A stretch of 64,000 bases of DNA from Heligmosomoides polygyrus polygyrus (GCA_947396885.1 OX377202.1:25048001-25112000), one strand, 5' to 3'; shown: positions 11,801-23,048, numbered from the stretch's first letter. Numbers and translations are program-made. The notes: generated from the letters alone by a model not told the origin.

Positions 11801-13470
11801 AGGTAGCGCGTGAATATCCGAGCCAGGATGCCGATAAGCGCTGGCGGGAGGTTCATCAGGCATCTGTACCTGATAATATCCGGAACGGTTCCTTGCCAAC
11901 CAGAATGCTTGTCGAATCTCGGAAGGAAAGACGGAGTACGGCGTATTCGTCCTGCACTGGTAACGTGAACAGGTGGACTTGATAAAGAAAAAACTCGGAT
12001 CGAAATTTGTAAATGACGCAATTGTTCTATCCTGTCCATGATGAGCGGCGAATTTCCTTCTGGTAAGTGGCAAATTGATAAGTATATAATAGCATAATAG
12101 TAACTGCTCTACGAGCGCGGGAAGCGCAAGTGGAGGAGGTGCTGGCTGTCGCGTGCACCCGATACCAGTCCTTGGTTCGGATTTCCCGCCCAGGCCAACC
12201 AAGCCTTCCACCCTCCGGAGTTGGTGAATTAATACCAAACTTGCCTGGGAAGGACAAAACACTGTCTTGTTCATCTATTGGCCACAGCATGTCATTACAA
12301 GATAAATATACATTCAAATTACGGCCCAATACGCATTCAAATTGCTTCCACGACGGTTGAAATCCAGTGTAAGTAGAATGCGTGGCCCATCCAAAAACCG
12401 ATTAACTTCAGTCGTTTTCTTTATTCTATTCTACCTACAAATGACATTTCAAACTAACCATAGTTGTAGTGTCCAAATGAATACACTCCCTGGGAGAAAG
12501 GCAACTAGTGTGCGCACATTTAAAAATGGATCCTACGACCTAATTCGAGAAGTAGCGGATAAACAGCGTTCTCGTAAAAGTGCCTGAGGCGGCCGTCTAC
12601 TCATCCCAACCATGTCACATATCACTGTTGTTTGTTTTAAACGAAACTCCGTTTTCATTTGTGATCAGCTATAATCGGGTGCGTGTAGCGCAGTCGGAGA
12701 TGGTGCGCGTTGCCACATGCACCCGATACCAGGTTCCAGATTCGGATTTCCCGCTTAGGCCAACCAAGCCTTCCATCCCTCCAGGGCCGGTGAATTGGTA
12801 TCAGACGTGCCTGGAAAGGATAAAGTGTTGACTTGCTCATCGGCTAGCCATCGCAATTCATTGTATGGCCAAACACGCATTTAAATCGTCTCCACGAAAT
12901 CACATAGAAGATGTGTAGTGCATCCCAAAAGGGATTCAGTGACGCTCTCCTTTTCACTTTGTCCTTTATAAGCAGGCATTGGAGCGCGGCAGTGCAGTCG
13001 GAGGCGCTGGCTTTAGGAGTCACCGTATTCCAGCTTCTTGGTTCGGAGTTCTTGCTCATGCCAGCCTTTCCACCCTCCCAGTGTTGCTGATTTGATACCA
13101 GACGTGCTTAAGAATGATAAAACGCTAACTTGCTCAAGGGCTGACCACCGCAAGTTATTGTTCAGGCCATCTACACATTAAAATTGCCATCACAACATCA
13201 CGTAGAAGTAGAATGCGTGGTGCCTCCCAAAGCAACCAATTAAGGCCGTTCTTTACCCTCTATCCTCATAATCAGACATTATGAGCGCCAGCCTTTGGCT
13301 GTAGCTTGCAAAAAGAACAGCTATATTTCTTTTTTCACACATTAAAACTCTGTTTCAGGAAGCCCGCAAAGACAAAGACTCCAAAGAAATCGGCAAGGCC
13401 GGCGAAGAAGCCTGTCAAAAAAGTGAAAGGCAAACCTAAAAAGGTGGTGAAGGGAAGGCCAAGAAAGTGA
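5893..13470 (+). CDS. Basic Pro/Lys/Arg-rich repeat protein with twin CDCxxC motifs, 5'-partial
   Basis: Not recognised. Exons 5893-7394, 7503-7553, 9977-10806 and 13359-13470 join in phase (about 830 residues). Exon 1 (acceptor TTTCAG at 5887-5892; internal ATG at 5931) encodes some 14 copies of a 15-residue unit like EGPPSSSQKARTPRK, including three 28-residue (84-bp) tandem units at about 6240-6495. A Trp repeat of the type QPPWAKRDS follows. Exon 2 is VCDCTNCSQLREDRRQQ. Exon 3 opens DLCDCFDCIM and then becomes Lys/Ser/Pro-rich. Exon 4 is a Lys-rich tail ending KGRPRK. Numerous TP/SP sites suggest proline-directed phosphorylation. A nucleic-acid- or cytoskeleton-binding scaffold is possible but unproven. 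The alternative is two paralogous genes: one ending at 7598, one starting at ATG 9965. An upstream first exon was not found. Confidence 0.65.
6240..6495 (+). repeat. 84-bp tandem repeat, three units, inside the basic repeat gene
   Basis: Three consecutive 84-bp units start at about 6240, 6324 and 6408 and differ by only a few bases. Each encodes a 28-residue block built around GEPSTSEKERASKR and REGPPTLQKPRTPRK. The period is a multiple of three, so copy-number change keeps the frame. Near-identity suggests recent duplication. Confidence 0.9.
7811..8723. mobile_element. Helitron/HINE-like non-autonomous insertion, candidate
   Basis: A stretch of about 890 bp in the intron of the basic repeat gene is bounded by a perfect 12-bp direct repeat, TATTGAACTAAA (7811-7822 and 8712-8723). 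The left end is A/T-rich and runs into GTCCGTCCGTCTG simple repeats. The right end carries two GC-rich hairpins (TGGGGGCGAAGCCCCCA and GCGGCCGCTAGGCCGC). This resembles non-autonomous Helitron-type elements. No Rep/helicase coding was seen. A 12-bp target duplication is not typical of Helitrons, so the class is tentative. Confidence 0.4.
7905..8290. repeat. 42-bp minisatellite
   Basis: About nine degenerate units of 42 bp share a core such as GTGTCACCGACGTCGTTCAA, followed by CAGACGTCCGGGTTCAGAAG. Because 42 is a multiple of three, open frames run through the array on both strands, but they have no start context, splice sites or conservation signal and are taken as by-products. A poly-G run interrupts the array at about 8161-8173. 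Confidence 0.85.
8860..9850. repeat. Dispersed repeat with CAAATCAAA/GACACT ends, copy 1
   Basis: The left part repeats phrases such as TTTTCAAATCAAATTCGACA. The right part carries the complementary TTGATTTGAAAAG, with an A/T-rich core containing ACTAGATCGTT. The same layout recurs at about 24035-24830 and 48030-48960, so it is a foldback-like family of 0.8-1 kb. This copy lies in an intron of the basic repeat gene. Confidence 0.6.
11171..11452 (-). mobile_element. tRNA-derived SINE copy (intron of basic repeat gene)
   Basis: Near full-length. Read on the minus strand it starts GGCGCATGTGGCGCAGTCGG (A box TGGCGCAGTCGG), then has GGTTCGGATTTCC (B box), CCAACCAGGC, AACGCCGTCC and a TCCTTTATTC-type 3' end. 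One of the least diverged copies. Confidence 0.85.
11460..11995 (-). pseudogene. RTE-type LINE reverse transcriptase fragment
   Basis: The minus strand reads, with frame shifts, LMNLPPALIGILARIFTRYL, QWKTSRTVLLYKKGDVHDIS, YKLFARVILNRTSRTLDDRQ and CEQAGFRRGFSTIDPIH. This is the order of the RTE reverse-transcriptase N-terminal half. It is broken in several frames and truncated before the catalytic FADD box. It lies in the last intron of the basic repeat gene. Confidence 0.85.
12112..12432 (+). mobile_element. tRNA-derived SINE copy
   Basis: The A box region is altered (GCGCAAGTGGAGG) but CTGGCTGTCGCGTGCACCCG, the B box GGTTCGGATTTCC and GGCCAACCAAGCC are clear. A short internal duplication near 12300-12345 lengthens the copy. 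Confidence 0.8.
12677..12970 (+). mobile_element. tRNA-derived SINE copy
   Basis: GTGTAGCGCAGTCGGAG (A box) is followed by TGCACCCGATACCAGG, a diverged B box (GATTCGGATTTCC), GGCCAACCAAGCC, then the body with GGCCAAACACGCAT and CATCCCAAAAGGGATT, ending TCCTTTATA. Confidence 0.85.
12982..13270 (+). mobile_element. tRNA-derived SINE copy, diverged
   Basis: GTGCAGTCGGAGGCGCTGGC at the head, GGTTCGGAGTTC as B box, body with ACCACCGCAAGTTATTG and AGAAGTAGAATGCGTGG, and tail TACCCTCTATCC. It lies a dozen bases after the preceding copy, in the same orientation, just upstream of the last exon of the basic repeat gene. Confidence 0.8.
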
Positions 13471-14548
13471 TCGCTCGATGGAGGAAGAACAACACTCACT
13501 CGCTACTATAACACGCGTTTAGACCAACTAGAGCATAACTGACGATAAATCGATAACTGTCATACGTATAAAACAATTCGAAACACCTTCTACACGCTGT
13601 CCACCACTAACGCTAACGAGAAGTTCTCTTCGGCAGCGCTTGTGCAACTCTTTCACAAATGAACTCGGGACGAGGTGCTAACGTTTAAAGGCTGGAAATC
13701 CACGTTACCCGTGGTTATAAATTACGTTTTTTATTTAAAAAAAAAATAGGACGAGAAGGGTCTTTTTTATGCGTCTTGCGTCCTGCCGTCGTCTTGCCCT
13801 TGTACCTATCGTTCCTCTTATTACTGTATGAACACGGACATGAAGAGTGTCATAGTATTGGTTCAAAAACCTCAAGAACAAATCCGACCAACGCGATGGT
13901 AGCGGCCCTTATCTTGTTTTGCCAGTTGTATACAGTTCTCGTATAGTGGGCATCACAGAAACTCATTAGGCGACCTGACTATATCTAGGCTTTGCAGCGA
14001 AGAAGGCGGTTTGTTCCACTCGAGCACGCAAAAAGAAAAATCACAGCATTGAGCGCGAGTCCAAACTGGAACAAAATGAAGACTTTCTTTTCGATGTTTT
14101 CTGTTGACGTTTTCTTTTTATTTATTTCTATTGGTGTTGTTTCTTCTTTTTCACTAAGGTTTCATTGTCCTTGGGGGACATGAGCTATTTTCGTATTACT
14201 TACTAGGATAACTAGCTGTTTTAAACGCACTCTCAGTGTGTCCATAAATAAATAAATAAATAAAGAGTTATGTCCAATGAATGCTGACAGTCGGAGGAGT
14301 AGCCGTCTCCCATGTGCAAATGAATTCATTCAAAATTCGGGTTCCCGATCTCGCCAACCGTTCACCTCTATGTAGTCCGAAGATTACTACCAGAATTGTC
14401 ATGTTGTAGACAGAACATAGAATAACCCACTGGCTGGACAGTATAGATACAACGGATCCTATGCCGATTCGGACACATTGCGTTCCACATCTTTCCGAAA
14501 CACCAGATAAGTAGACCACTTGAAACGAACGGATCTTAGAATGCTTCA
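13471..14548. other. 3' flank of the basic repeat gene; no further gene seen
   Basis: Sequence after the TGA at 13468-13470 is A/T-rich with an A run at about 13737-13747 and a TAAA microsatellite with AATAAA at 14246-14266. Where the transcript ends cannot be told. Confidence 0.5.
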
Positions 14549-14699
14549 GGTAGGGGTGGTTTTCACTAGAACTAAATTCGGGATGATTCAGATGACTGAT
14601 TTTTGGGTAGGCTGTCAGATATCCAATTCTTGTAGCACATCGGATTTCTAACTTAAATCAATTATCTAAATCAAAAAACCAGCCTGGTGAAAACCACCC
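14549..14699. repeat. Small palindromic MITE, copy 1
   Basis: GGTGGTTTTCACTAGAAC at the left mirrors GGTGAAAACCACCC at the right; TTCAGATGACTGA and ATTATCTAAATCA lie inside. A similar element is at 61686-61835. Confidence 0.6.
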
Positions 14700-15253
14700 T
14701 TCTCTGAATCATGATAAGATCTAGACTTTTCAAAAATGCCCCTATACGAAAGGTCCATTTCCAAGTTTGTAAAAGTTTGTCAACTTTTTCTTCACTTTAG
14801 CGTTCCGCCTTTCTTCTCTAAATTACGCTCCCTTTATCCGATGTATGCATGTAGCAATTCGGCATCGGATCCAAAGTTCAAGCACTGGACAGAGCAAGCT
14901 ATGTAAAGCGCGAATACGGAAAGCTAAGTGTAGCAAAAGCGTCTTCATTATGCAATGCTTGCTCCGCTACGACTGACTGTTTCCACTCGCGACGTCAGGT
15001 TTAAGGCGAAAATTTTCTCGGAGGACCTCTTTCTGACGCCTACTGGTAGCGTGGCACAAGCTTAGCAGACCACCTTTTTCTGGTCTGTTGGCCATTTTGC
15101 GAAACCGCTTTTCCAAGCCTTTTTTATGATTACCAATGAAGTCATGTTCTTTGATATGTTGACTACGGCAGTAGCGCTGAACTCTTAGAAACCCTCTTCA
15201 AAACAGATGCCAGCAGTTCACCAGCGTCAAATGCGTTAAAATATTAGGTTGAG

Positions 15254-15945
15254 TCATAAATTTTGCAACAAAATTTGCCTTTTGGCAAAAATAGGATTAC
15301 ACCACAAAAGAAAAATTATTGAATTAAGCGAAGTAATTGACGTTATTCTCAATGAGTTCTTCCGCTTTTCATGCACTGGTTGAATTACATCTCTGAAGAA
15401 TTTGGTCGGTTTTGGCCTGAAAAAGTCGTGTGCCACCGCCGTGACCTCATCGACTTCGGCGAACCGCCAACCATGGAAGAAGTGATCCATCGATCGAAGC
15501 AGACAGCAGACAGACAGAGCAATGTCGGGGGTGTATGGTGGTTGCTTGATTTTGGTCCAGCCCAATTCCCAGCTTTTTGCCAGCGTCTGAAATGCCGAAA
15601 GCGGTCGGCTTTTGCCCTGGTGGATGAAACATTGGCTCGTATCGACTTCCTTCTCCACTAATTTTTGCTGGAACTAGACGAGTTGTTGGCAAAAGCGAGC
15701 GACGAAGATGGCTTGACTACGTGGAGTAGCTCCCGGTGCACTGGACCACCACAGATCCTCCAAACGCATAGCAGGACTTTCTTTCGGTGGACTCCGGTTT
15801 TGACGTCAGAACCCGCAGTTGCGTCCCAGCTATTGTTTTCCGGCTTCGCGGTTGTCCTAAAGCATCGCCTCTTCACCACTTGTAAAGATTCGATCCAAGC
15901 CTCCTCGTTTGAACCGTTGCAGGAGCTCTCGACAGTCGGAGGCAC
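15254..15945 (-). pseudogene. Mariner transposase C-terminal remnant
   Basis: Two frames contain KKVLLCVWRICGGPVHRELL (mariner central motif) and, downstream, PPYTPDIALSVCCLLRSMDH followed by FAEVDEVTAVAHDFF. The third catalytic aspartate region is garbled. The N-terminal continuation appears at about 20220-20300, where HTSWRITVHRLQKIGSRVKR resembles the mariner helix-turn-helix and linker. Confidence 0.75.
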
Positions 15946-16434
15946 AGCGATTTACCTGGGCTTGCGTCAACGCATGAGGCATTGGCGAAGGCGATCTTGG
16001 CGACCTCCCAATCAGGGTCAAGCTTGAGGTTCGGGAATCGAAGGGGGGGTCGTATTGTGGCCTCGTCTGGAGGGGGGGGTCGTGCTCTTCCGGTTTTGGC
16101 AGAGGATTCTCTCTTATTCTTCAGGTTTTTTTGGTGATTCTTTTAAATTCTTAATAAGTTGTTTTTTCCAGGAATGCTAACGAAGGTGTGGAGTCTCTCC
16201 TTCGTCTCGCCAAGTTGTAAAAATTAATATAACAAGTTTTAAATAATGATTGTATTACTCGTTAGAAATAAAGATTTTCTGCCGGCAGATTTGGAGTCAA
16301 TGAGAACTTTCCATTTCTCAGTTTTTTTTTTTTTCAGGAAGTCATGGACGCGACAGTTTTCTGCCTGAACGAGCGACATCTACGTTCTAAATTGCAGTCT
16401 ATAAAATTTGAAGTGTCAATTGCTAAGGAAAATT

Positions 16435-19400
16435 AAGTGCTTTTCCTACAAGATTTTTGGAAGCGATGACCGAATGGCAACCGAGGATGGACTTGTCACG
16501 GAGCTAATTTTCTCTCTTCTGCTGGAAACAGCATCAGAAAGTGAAGTTGTACCCAATAAAGTTTTAATCCACCGGTTGACCCAAGGGAATAAAACGTGTT
16601 TTGTGAGACAATCTTCTGTATAAACAGACGCTCCGATTTGTATCATTTGCCGAAAAAATTCGACACCGTTAATCACATGGAAGCTTTTTACAGCTTTTTT
16701 ATTTTTACAAGCTGCTTTTTAAAGCGTAGAACCCACACCTCTTACAGTTTTAGAAGCTCTGTGAATTTTTCAGAGATGTCGCACAAGCTCCGAAATATGG
16801 TAGGTTACGTGGAGCCATTGCGTTCTCCGATATCACCGATCGCCACTGAAGGACGCACTTCTTGCGGCAAAAAAAAAATTTCTACCTTCTGGAGGAAGGG
16901 CATCAGAGAGTGAAAACTGTACCATCTTAGAGTTCAAGATGTGATTAATATACAATCATAAACTAAGCTTCTTCGCAGCGATCTCGGATATGATTAGGGC
17001 TGATTGCATTTAAATTTTTCGCTTTTCAAGAAAAATTAATTAATTTTTACCTGATGCAGATCACCCACACAGTTGAAATCTTGCCACAAAAAGTTTCAAT
17101 TCTTGTTTAATGCACAGTGTAAAAATTATGGTTTCCTGAAACGAATAGATGGTATCGACCTCTGATCGATATGGCACCGTCGTCATAGGAGCGACGAAAT
17201 TCGACATTCGCAAAAATGACTATAACTCGGTAAGTTTTCCACAATTTTAGAAAGTCAATAACTTTTCAAGAACTACAAGAAAAGCTATTTTATACAGTGT
17301 GAAAATCGGTTTTCAAAAACTAGATCTTCATAGGGGGCGGAGGACTTCGATTTTTGCGCGAAAAAAATTGAAGTGATATTGAATAAGTAATCGTAACTCG
17401 GTAAGTTTTTCGAGTTTCACAAAAGCCAATAGCTATTTGGAAACTAGAGAAAAAGCGCTTTCGAATCGTGTAAAAACTGGTTTTCAACAGGGAGGTCTTC
17501 ATAGGGGGCGGTAGGGGTTCGATTTCTGGTCCATTGTTGCAGAAATACGTGCCAAAAATCGAACCCCCTCCCCCCGTATGAAGACCCCTTTTTGAAAACC
17601 GGTTTCTATACGGAAAGAAAGCATCTTTTCTCTATTTTTCAAAAAGCAATTGGGATTTTTGAGTTTCAAAAATTTGACCAAGTTATGATCAAATTTGTGA
17701 AGAACTGCTCGTAGACTCTGCACCGTCGACACTGGAGTGATTTTATAAAAACGATCATAACTCCGTTCGTTTTTCGAAATTCAAAAATCCCAATTGCTTT
17801 TTGAAAAGTAGAGAAAATATGCTAACTGACCATGCATAAACCATCTTTCAAAAAGGAGGTCTTCATAGGGGGCGAGGGGGGTTCGATTTTTGGCACGTAT
17901 TTCTGCAACAATGGACCAGAAATCGAACCCCCACCGCCCCCTATGAAGACCTCCCTGCTGAAAAGTAATTTCTACATGGTTCGAAAACGCTTTTCCTCCA
18001 GTTTTCAAAAAGCAATTGGAATTTTTAGATTTCAAAAAATGAACCGAGTTATGATCAATTTTGTGAAGCCGTAACCAGAGGAGTTGGTCGGCCCATCACC
18101 GGAGTCATTGGAGTGATTTCACAAAAAATGTCCATAACTCGGTTCGTTTTTCGGAATTCAAAAATCCCAATTGCTTTTCGAAAACTAGAAGAAATGCGTT
18201 TTCGAAACATGTAGAAATTTGTTTTCTACAGGGAGGTCTTCATAGGGGGCGGTGGGGGTTCGATTTCTGGTCGATTTTTGCCAAAAATCGACCAGAAATC
18301 GAACCCCCCTCGCCCCCTATGAAGACCTCCTTTTTGAAAGACGATTTATGCATGGTCAGTTAGCATACTTTCTCTACTTTTCAAAATGCAATTGGCATTT
18401 TTGAATTTCGAAAAAAGAACCGAGTTATGGTCATTTTTATGAAATGACTCCAGTGTCGACGGTGCAGAGTCTACGAGCAGTTCTTCACAAATTTGATCAT
18501 AACTCGGTTCTCTTTTCGAAATTCAAAAATGCCAATTGCTTTTTGAAAAATAGGGGAAAGATGCTTTCTAACCATATAGAAACCAGTTTTCAAAAAAGGG
18601 ATCTTCATACGGGGCGAGGGGGGTTCGATTTTTGGCACGTATTTCTGCAACAATGGACCAGAAATCGAACCCCTACCGCCCCCTATGAAGACCTCCCTGT
18701 TGAAAACCAGTTTTTACACGATTCGAAAGCGCTTTTTCTCTAGTTTCCAAATAGCTATTGACTTTTGTAAAACTCGAAAAACTTACCGAGTTACGATTAC
18801 TTATTCAATATCACTTCAATTTTTTTCGCGCAAAAATCGAAGTCCTCCGCCCCCTATGAAGATCTAGTTTTTGAAAACCGATTTTCACACTGTATGAAAT
18901 AGCTTTTTTTGTAGTTTTTAAAAAGTTATTGACTTTCTAAAATTGTGGAAAACTTACCGAGTTATAGTCATTTTTGCGAATGTCGAATTTCGTCGCTCCT
19001 ATGACGACGGTGCCATATCGATCAGAGGTCGATACAATCTAGTCGTTTCAGGAAACCATGATTTTTACACTGTGCATTAAACAAGAATTGAAACTTTTTG
19101 TGGCAAGATTTCAACTGTGTGGGTGATCTGCATCAGGTAAAAATTAATTAATTTTTTTGAGAAGCGAAAAATTTAAATGCGATCAGCCCTAATCATATCA
19201 GAGATTGCTGTGAAGAAGCTCAGATTTTTACTGTGTAATACTCATGACTTAAAAATCCATGAAGCACAATTTCACTCTCGCGTGTTCTTTCCTTGAGAAG
19301 ATTGAAAAATTTTCCGCGAGAAGACCACCCTCAGTCTCCATCGATGATATCGGCGAACGCAATGGCTCCACGTAACCTACCATATTTCGGAGTTTGTTCA

Positions 19401-19740
19401 ACGTCTCTGAAAAATTTACAGAGTTTTTAAAACAATAAAAAGTGTGGATTCTACGCATTAAAAAGCAGGATCCATGCTTCCATGTGAATAACGGTGTCGA
19501 AAATTTTCGGCAAATGACACAAATCGGAGTGTCTGTTCATACAAAGGATCGTTTCAGAAAAACAGGTTTTATTGCCATGTGTCAAACGAGGGCTTAAAAT
19601 TTTATTGGGTACAACTTCACTTTCTGATGCTGTTTCCAGCAGAAGAGAGAAAACTAGTTCCGTGACAAGTCCATCCTCCGGTTGCCATTCCGTCATCGCT
19701 TCCGAGAGTGTCTAAAAAATGTTGTGGATAAAGCACTTAA
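16435..19740. repeat. 3.3-kb imperfect palindrome with ~185-bp alternating sub-repeats
   Basis: Left and right halves are inverted copies centred near 18093: 17320-17502 mirrors 18685-18867, and about 16467-16620 mirrors 19540-19696. Inside, a motif GGTCTTCATAGGGGGCGG plus GGGTTCGATTT recurs about ten times in alternating orientation, at spacings near 180-370 bp. Phrases such as CATAACTCGGTTCGTTTTTC lie between. Open frames through it are mirror images and not considered genes. Confidence 0.85.
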
Positions 19741-20666
19741 GTCAGCTTTAGCAATTAACACTCTGCATTGCATAGAGTACAATTTCGAATGCAGATGTTG
19801 CTCCTTCACGTACAAAAATGTTCCGTGTTCACGACATGCTCAGAAAGCCTGAAAAGTTGAACTCGTTGTGATTAATTCGACAGCTGCTCTCAAAAGTGCT
19901 TTATTTTCAACTGTAAACAAACAAAATAGTATTATCAGAAGATTACATACACAAAACCTTTATCAGCGTTTTTTCTAACAAATTACTAAATCAAACAGTT
20001 GCCCTCTTTCTTGAGCTAATCTGATACAGTCGACGCTGCATCCGGAAAGAAGGACCTATTAAAGGGTACAAAAATTGCATAGAAAATTTTAAAAAATCAA
20101 TGCGGATGGGAAATAAAACGGTGGTCTACACAAGGGGGAGGGTCGTACCAGATCCGCTCTGGGAGGGGGGGGTCGTAAATTTTCGGCAAAAATCGAACCC
20201 CACGCTTGACCCTGCTCCCAATCTTCTGTAGCCGATGAACGGTAATTCGCCAGGAGGTGTGGAGATCAGCGGTCAGTCCTAATGTGTAAACAAAGGGCAA
20301 GCGCCTTGATCCTACTGGGAGTGGTTTGTCTTTCTTGTCCTTCTGGGCCTAAGGGAACTTCTGATGCCATCTCCAATAATTTACTCGGTTAGGAATGAAC
20401 CTGCCGGTGACCTCTTGAATGTGTTTGACCCCAATGGGTTGCTGCTGAGCTTGAATTAATTGAAATTGAAATCACACATTTTTTCATTTTGAGTGATCAT
20501 CGTTCTAGGTAATAAAACTTTTCAAAAACGCAAGATAAATTCACGACTCATAATTCGTAATGATCGCTGGACAACAGGCTTTCAAAAAAATATAATACTT
20601 CAGCAGATTTACTTTGAATTCCAGAAAAAAATGCAGAAATGTTGCAAAATTTATGACTCAACCCAA

Positions 20667-21861
20667 TAGATTTCCTAAGGCCGAAGACATTCCCTGAATT
20701 CATCTCACAACGAGCGCCAGAAACTGAGATGCACACGTACAGCCGGTAGTCCGATGTATAGCTTGCAGACGAGTCTTTCAGACTAATATCTCAGAACTTG
20801 ATATATAAATATTATTGGAATATAAAATAACTTGTATCCTATCAAAGTAATACAACTAAACATGTGAATCCAGCTATGAGTAAAGTGATGAAAAACAGAT
20901 GTGGAAAGCTCAAACATCTTAATGCATTGTGACAGGAATGCGACATTCTATACTGAAACTCCTAAATGCTAATGGAAAGAAGAAATAGCGAACAATGAGA
21001 AAATAGAAGAGCTGTTGGCACCTTCCATCGCACGTTTTCTTGGCCTTTCATTATCAATTTAAATAAATAAAATTAAATAAATAAAAACAATTAAATTGTT
21101 CTATGGAAAAATGTGTTCTGCAAATGAGATACCCCAGATGGAAAGAAACAACCTTAAAAAGGGAAAAGAAGCCTAGATTTTTCTATTCGCCTTCGCTGTA
21201 GGCAAATTCCATCTTTCATCAAATCTGACCTAGTAAGAACGGCTTTTTCATTGCGACCTTGACTTTCTCAGTTCTTGATATGGATAGCTACTTTGAATCG
21301 CAGATAAATTCGTTTCCTGCTGCTTCAAGAAGCGCTAAAGGTCGACTAAACAAATCAGAGAAGCCTTGAAAGAACCGAACGTCGACAATGTTCAGGAATG
21401 GAACTCGCTACAGCATGGTCTATTCAGTGAGATTCAGACGAGTATGTGGCATGCTGGGTGGGTCTGTGACGATACTCAGAGTGATACGAGTCTCGCATAT
21501 CGGAGGTGCCCAAAGTTGCAAGTTTTATCTATCTATGATCAGGGATCAACGGCGCAGTCAATTCGGCCGATTTGTTGAAACGTTCGTAGGCCAGTTCACT
21601 CTTTTATCACTTTAGCGTTTTTTCATCTTCCTTCTCTGTTATGTTCTCTTTCTCGGATATGTGCGTGTGGCTAAGTTACTCGAGTGCAAATGAATGGAGT
21701 TCCTCTGTCCATTTTTTTATGTGATAGCTGATCCCTCCCCCAACTAGGAAAGCTTCTTTTTCCGCCCGTTCAAACAATTCTCAGGACTAAAAGACAAAAG
21801 ATTAACATGGTTATACTTCATGTTATATGTTTTTCTAAAACAATTTAAAAGAGAAGTGGAC
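20667..21861. other. No recognised gene, 20.7-21.9 kb
   Basis: A/T-rich. A plus-strand frame at 21388-21615 is open but has no recognised domain or splice context. Confidence 0.5.
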
Positions 21862-22143
21862 GGGCTCGTATGGCGCAGTCGGAGGTGTCGGCTGTCGTGT
21901 GCACCCGATACCAGGTTCTTGGTTCGGATTTCCCGCCCAGGCCAACCAAGCCTTTCAACCATGCTTTGCCGGCGAATTGGTACCAGAATTATCTAGGAGC
22001 AATGAAGCGCTGACTTGCTCAACGGCTGGCCACCGCAAGTCATTGTATGGGCCAAACACGCATTCAACTCTCCTACACGACATTCGTGGAAGTAGAATAC
22101 GTTGCGTATCAAAACGGATTGAGTAACGCCACCCTTCATCTAT
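21862..22143 (+). mobile_element. tRNA-derived SINE copy interrupted at its 3' end
   Basis: The best head in the window: GGGCTCGTATGGCGCAGTCG, GTGTCGGCTGTCGTGTGCAC and GGTTCGGATTTCCCGCCCAG. The 903-bp poly-G mariner-like element (22146-23048) is inserted within its last bases, so the SINE predates that insertion. Confidence 0.88.
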
Positions 22144-22145
22144 TA

Positions 22146-23048
22146 GGGGGGGGGGGGGCAAAAGTAATGAGACACCCCGTGCCGTGTCCATATATCTCGT
22201 GGCTGGAGTCTGGTTTCGTGCTTATCGTATTTGTATGTTTGTATGCTACTTACTGAAGGCCAACTGAGAAGTTACCACTTCCGCCCTTTCCAGAAGCATA
22301 CAAAAACCGCAGTCTGTTTCATGCCGAAACCCTGTCCGACGAGTCGACCTGTATCGCGCAAATCTCGCCCAATTCCCAACCCCGAGCAGCCTGGGCTCAA
22401 TATTCACGCAAGATGAGAAGTACGTCTTCTACCTTAACCCTGCCAAGCAGCGAGTCTGGGTGAGGCCTGGTGACCTGTTACCGACCTTCGTTCGGCAGAT
22501 GCTCACGGCGAGAAGCACCTTTGGAGCTTTTGGATCTGCGCCCATGGATCGGTTTACCGAAAGCTGTTTCCCAAGAGCACTACGATGAATTCCAAGGCCA
22601 TGGTGAACGAAATAGATGAGATGGGCCGGCGACTCGCTCATATTCATTCGCAGCGCTTCAAGAAGGTTCTCTTCTTCGACAACGCCGCACCCCATCGGGA
22701 ACAAGTAACCACGGATAAGCTTGGCTAGCTGGGCTACGTTCACATGCCTCACCCACCGTGTTCGCCGAACATCTCTCCATGCGACTACCACTACTTCTTG
22801 AGCCTACAGGACTTCCTGGTCGGAAGGGACACAAGAATCCAAGCAGTACTTGACAACCATATCAAGCTGTTGATCAACAACAGGCCCAAGCAGTTCTGGA
22901 AGGATGGGATCAGGAAGTTGGCTGAGCGATGGCAGCAAGGTCACTGCCCTTAATGGCAAGTACATTCCTCAGCATCGTTGAGTTGTAAATGAGTTATGGA
23001 GAGATAAAGATTTTTTTCAATTTGTCTCATTACTTTTGCCCCCCCCCC
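22146..23048 (+). mobile_element. Mariner-like element with poly-G terminal inverted repeats, 903 bp
   Basis: The ends are perfect inverted repeats of a G run followed by CAAAAGTAATGAGAC. TA flanks both sides (22144-22145 and 23049-23050). It is inserted in the 3' part of a SINE. It carries a decayed mariner-like transposase and is shorter than full-length mariners, so the N-terminal region has been lost. Confidence 0.85.
22400..22953 (+). pseudogene. Mariner-like transposase remnant
   Basis: DEKYVFYLNPAKQRVW marks the first catalytic aspartate region, FFDNAAPHREQVT the second and SPNISPCDYHYF the third, with 34 positions between the last two. An in-frame TAG and frameshifts interrupt it. 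The end is FWKDGIRKLAERWQQ, as in mariner C-termini. Confidence 0.8.

Larger units (their letters stand above)
15244..20666 (-). mobile_element. Mariner-family element split by a ~4-kb palindromic insertion
   Basis: The outer ends are inverted repeats (TTAGGTTGAGTCATAAATTT and, on the other end, its near-perfect complement), flanked by TA at 15242-15243 and 20667-20668. Transposase remnants occur at both ends, the C-terminal part at 15254-15945 and an N-terminal piece near 20220-20300, all on the minus strand. The middle (about 16025-20225) is unrelated sequence dominated by a large palindrome. A nested insertion into a mariner explains this best. Confidence 0.75.

Noticed and set aside
17320..18867. 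Mirror-image open frames within the palindrome
   Set aside because: Identical peptides on opposite strands are produced by the inverted repeat; no coding motif was seen.
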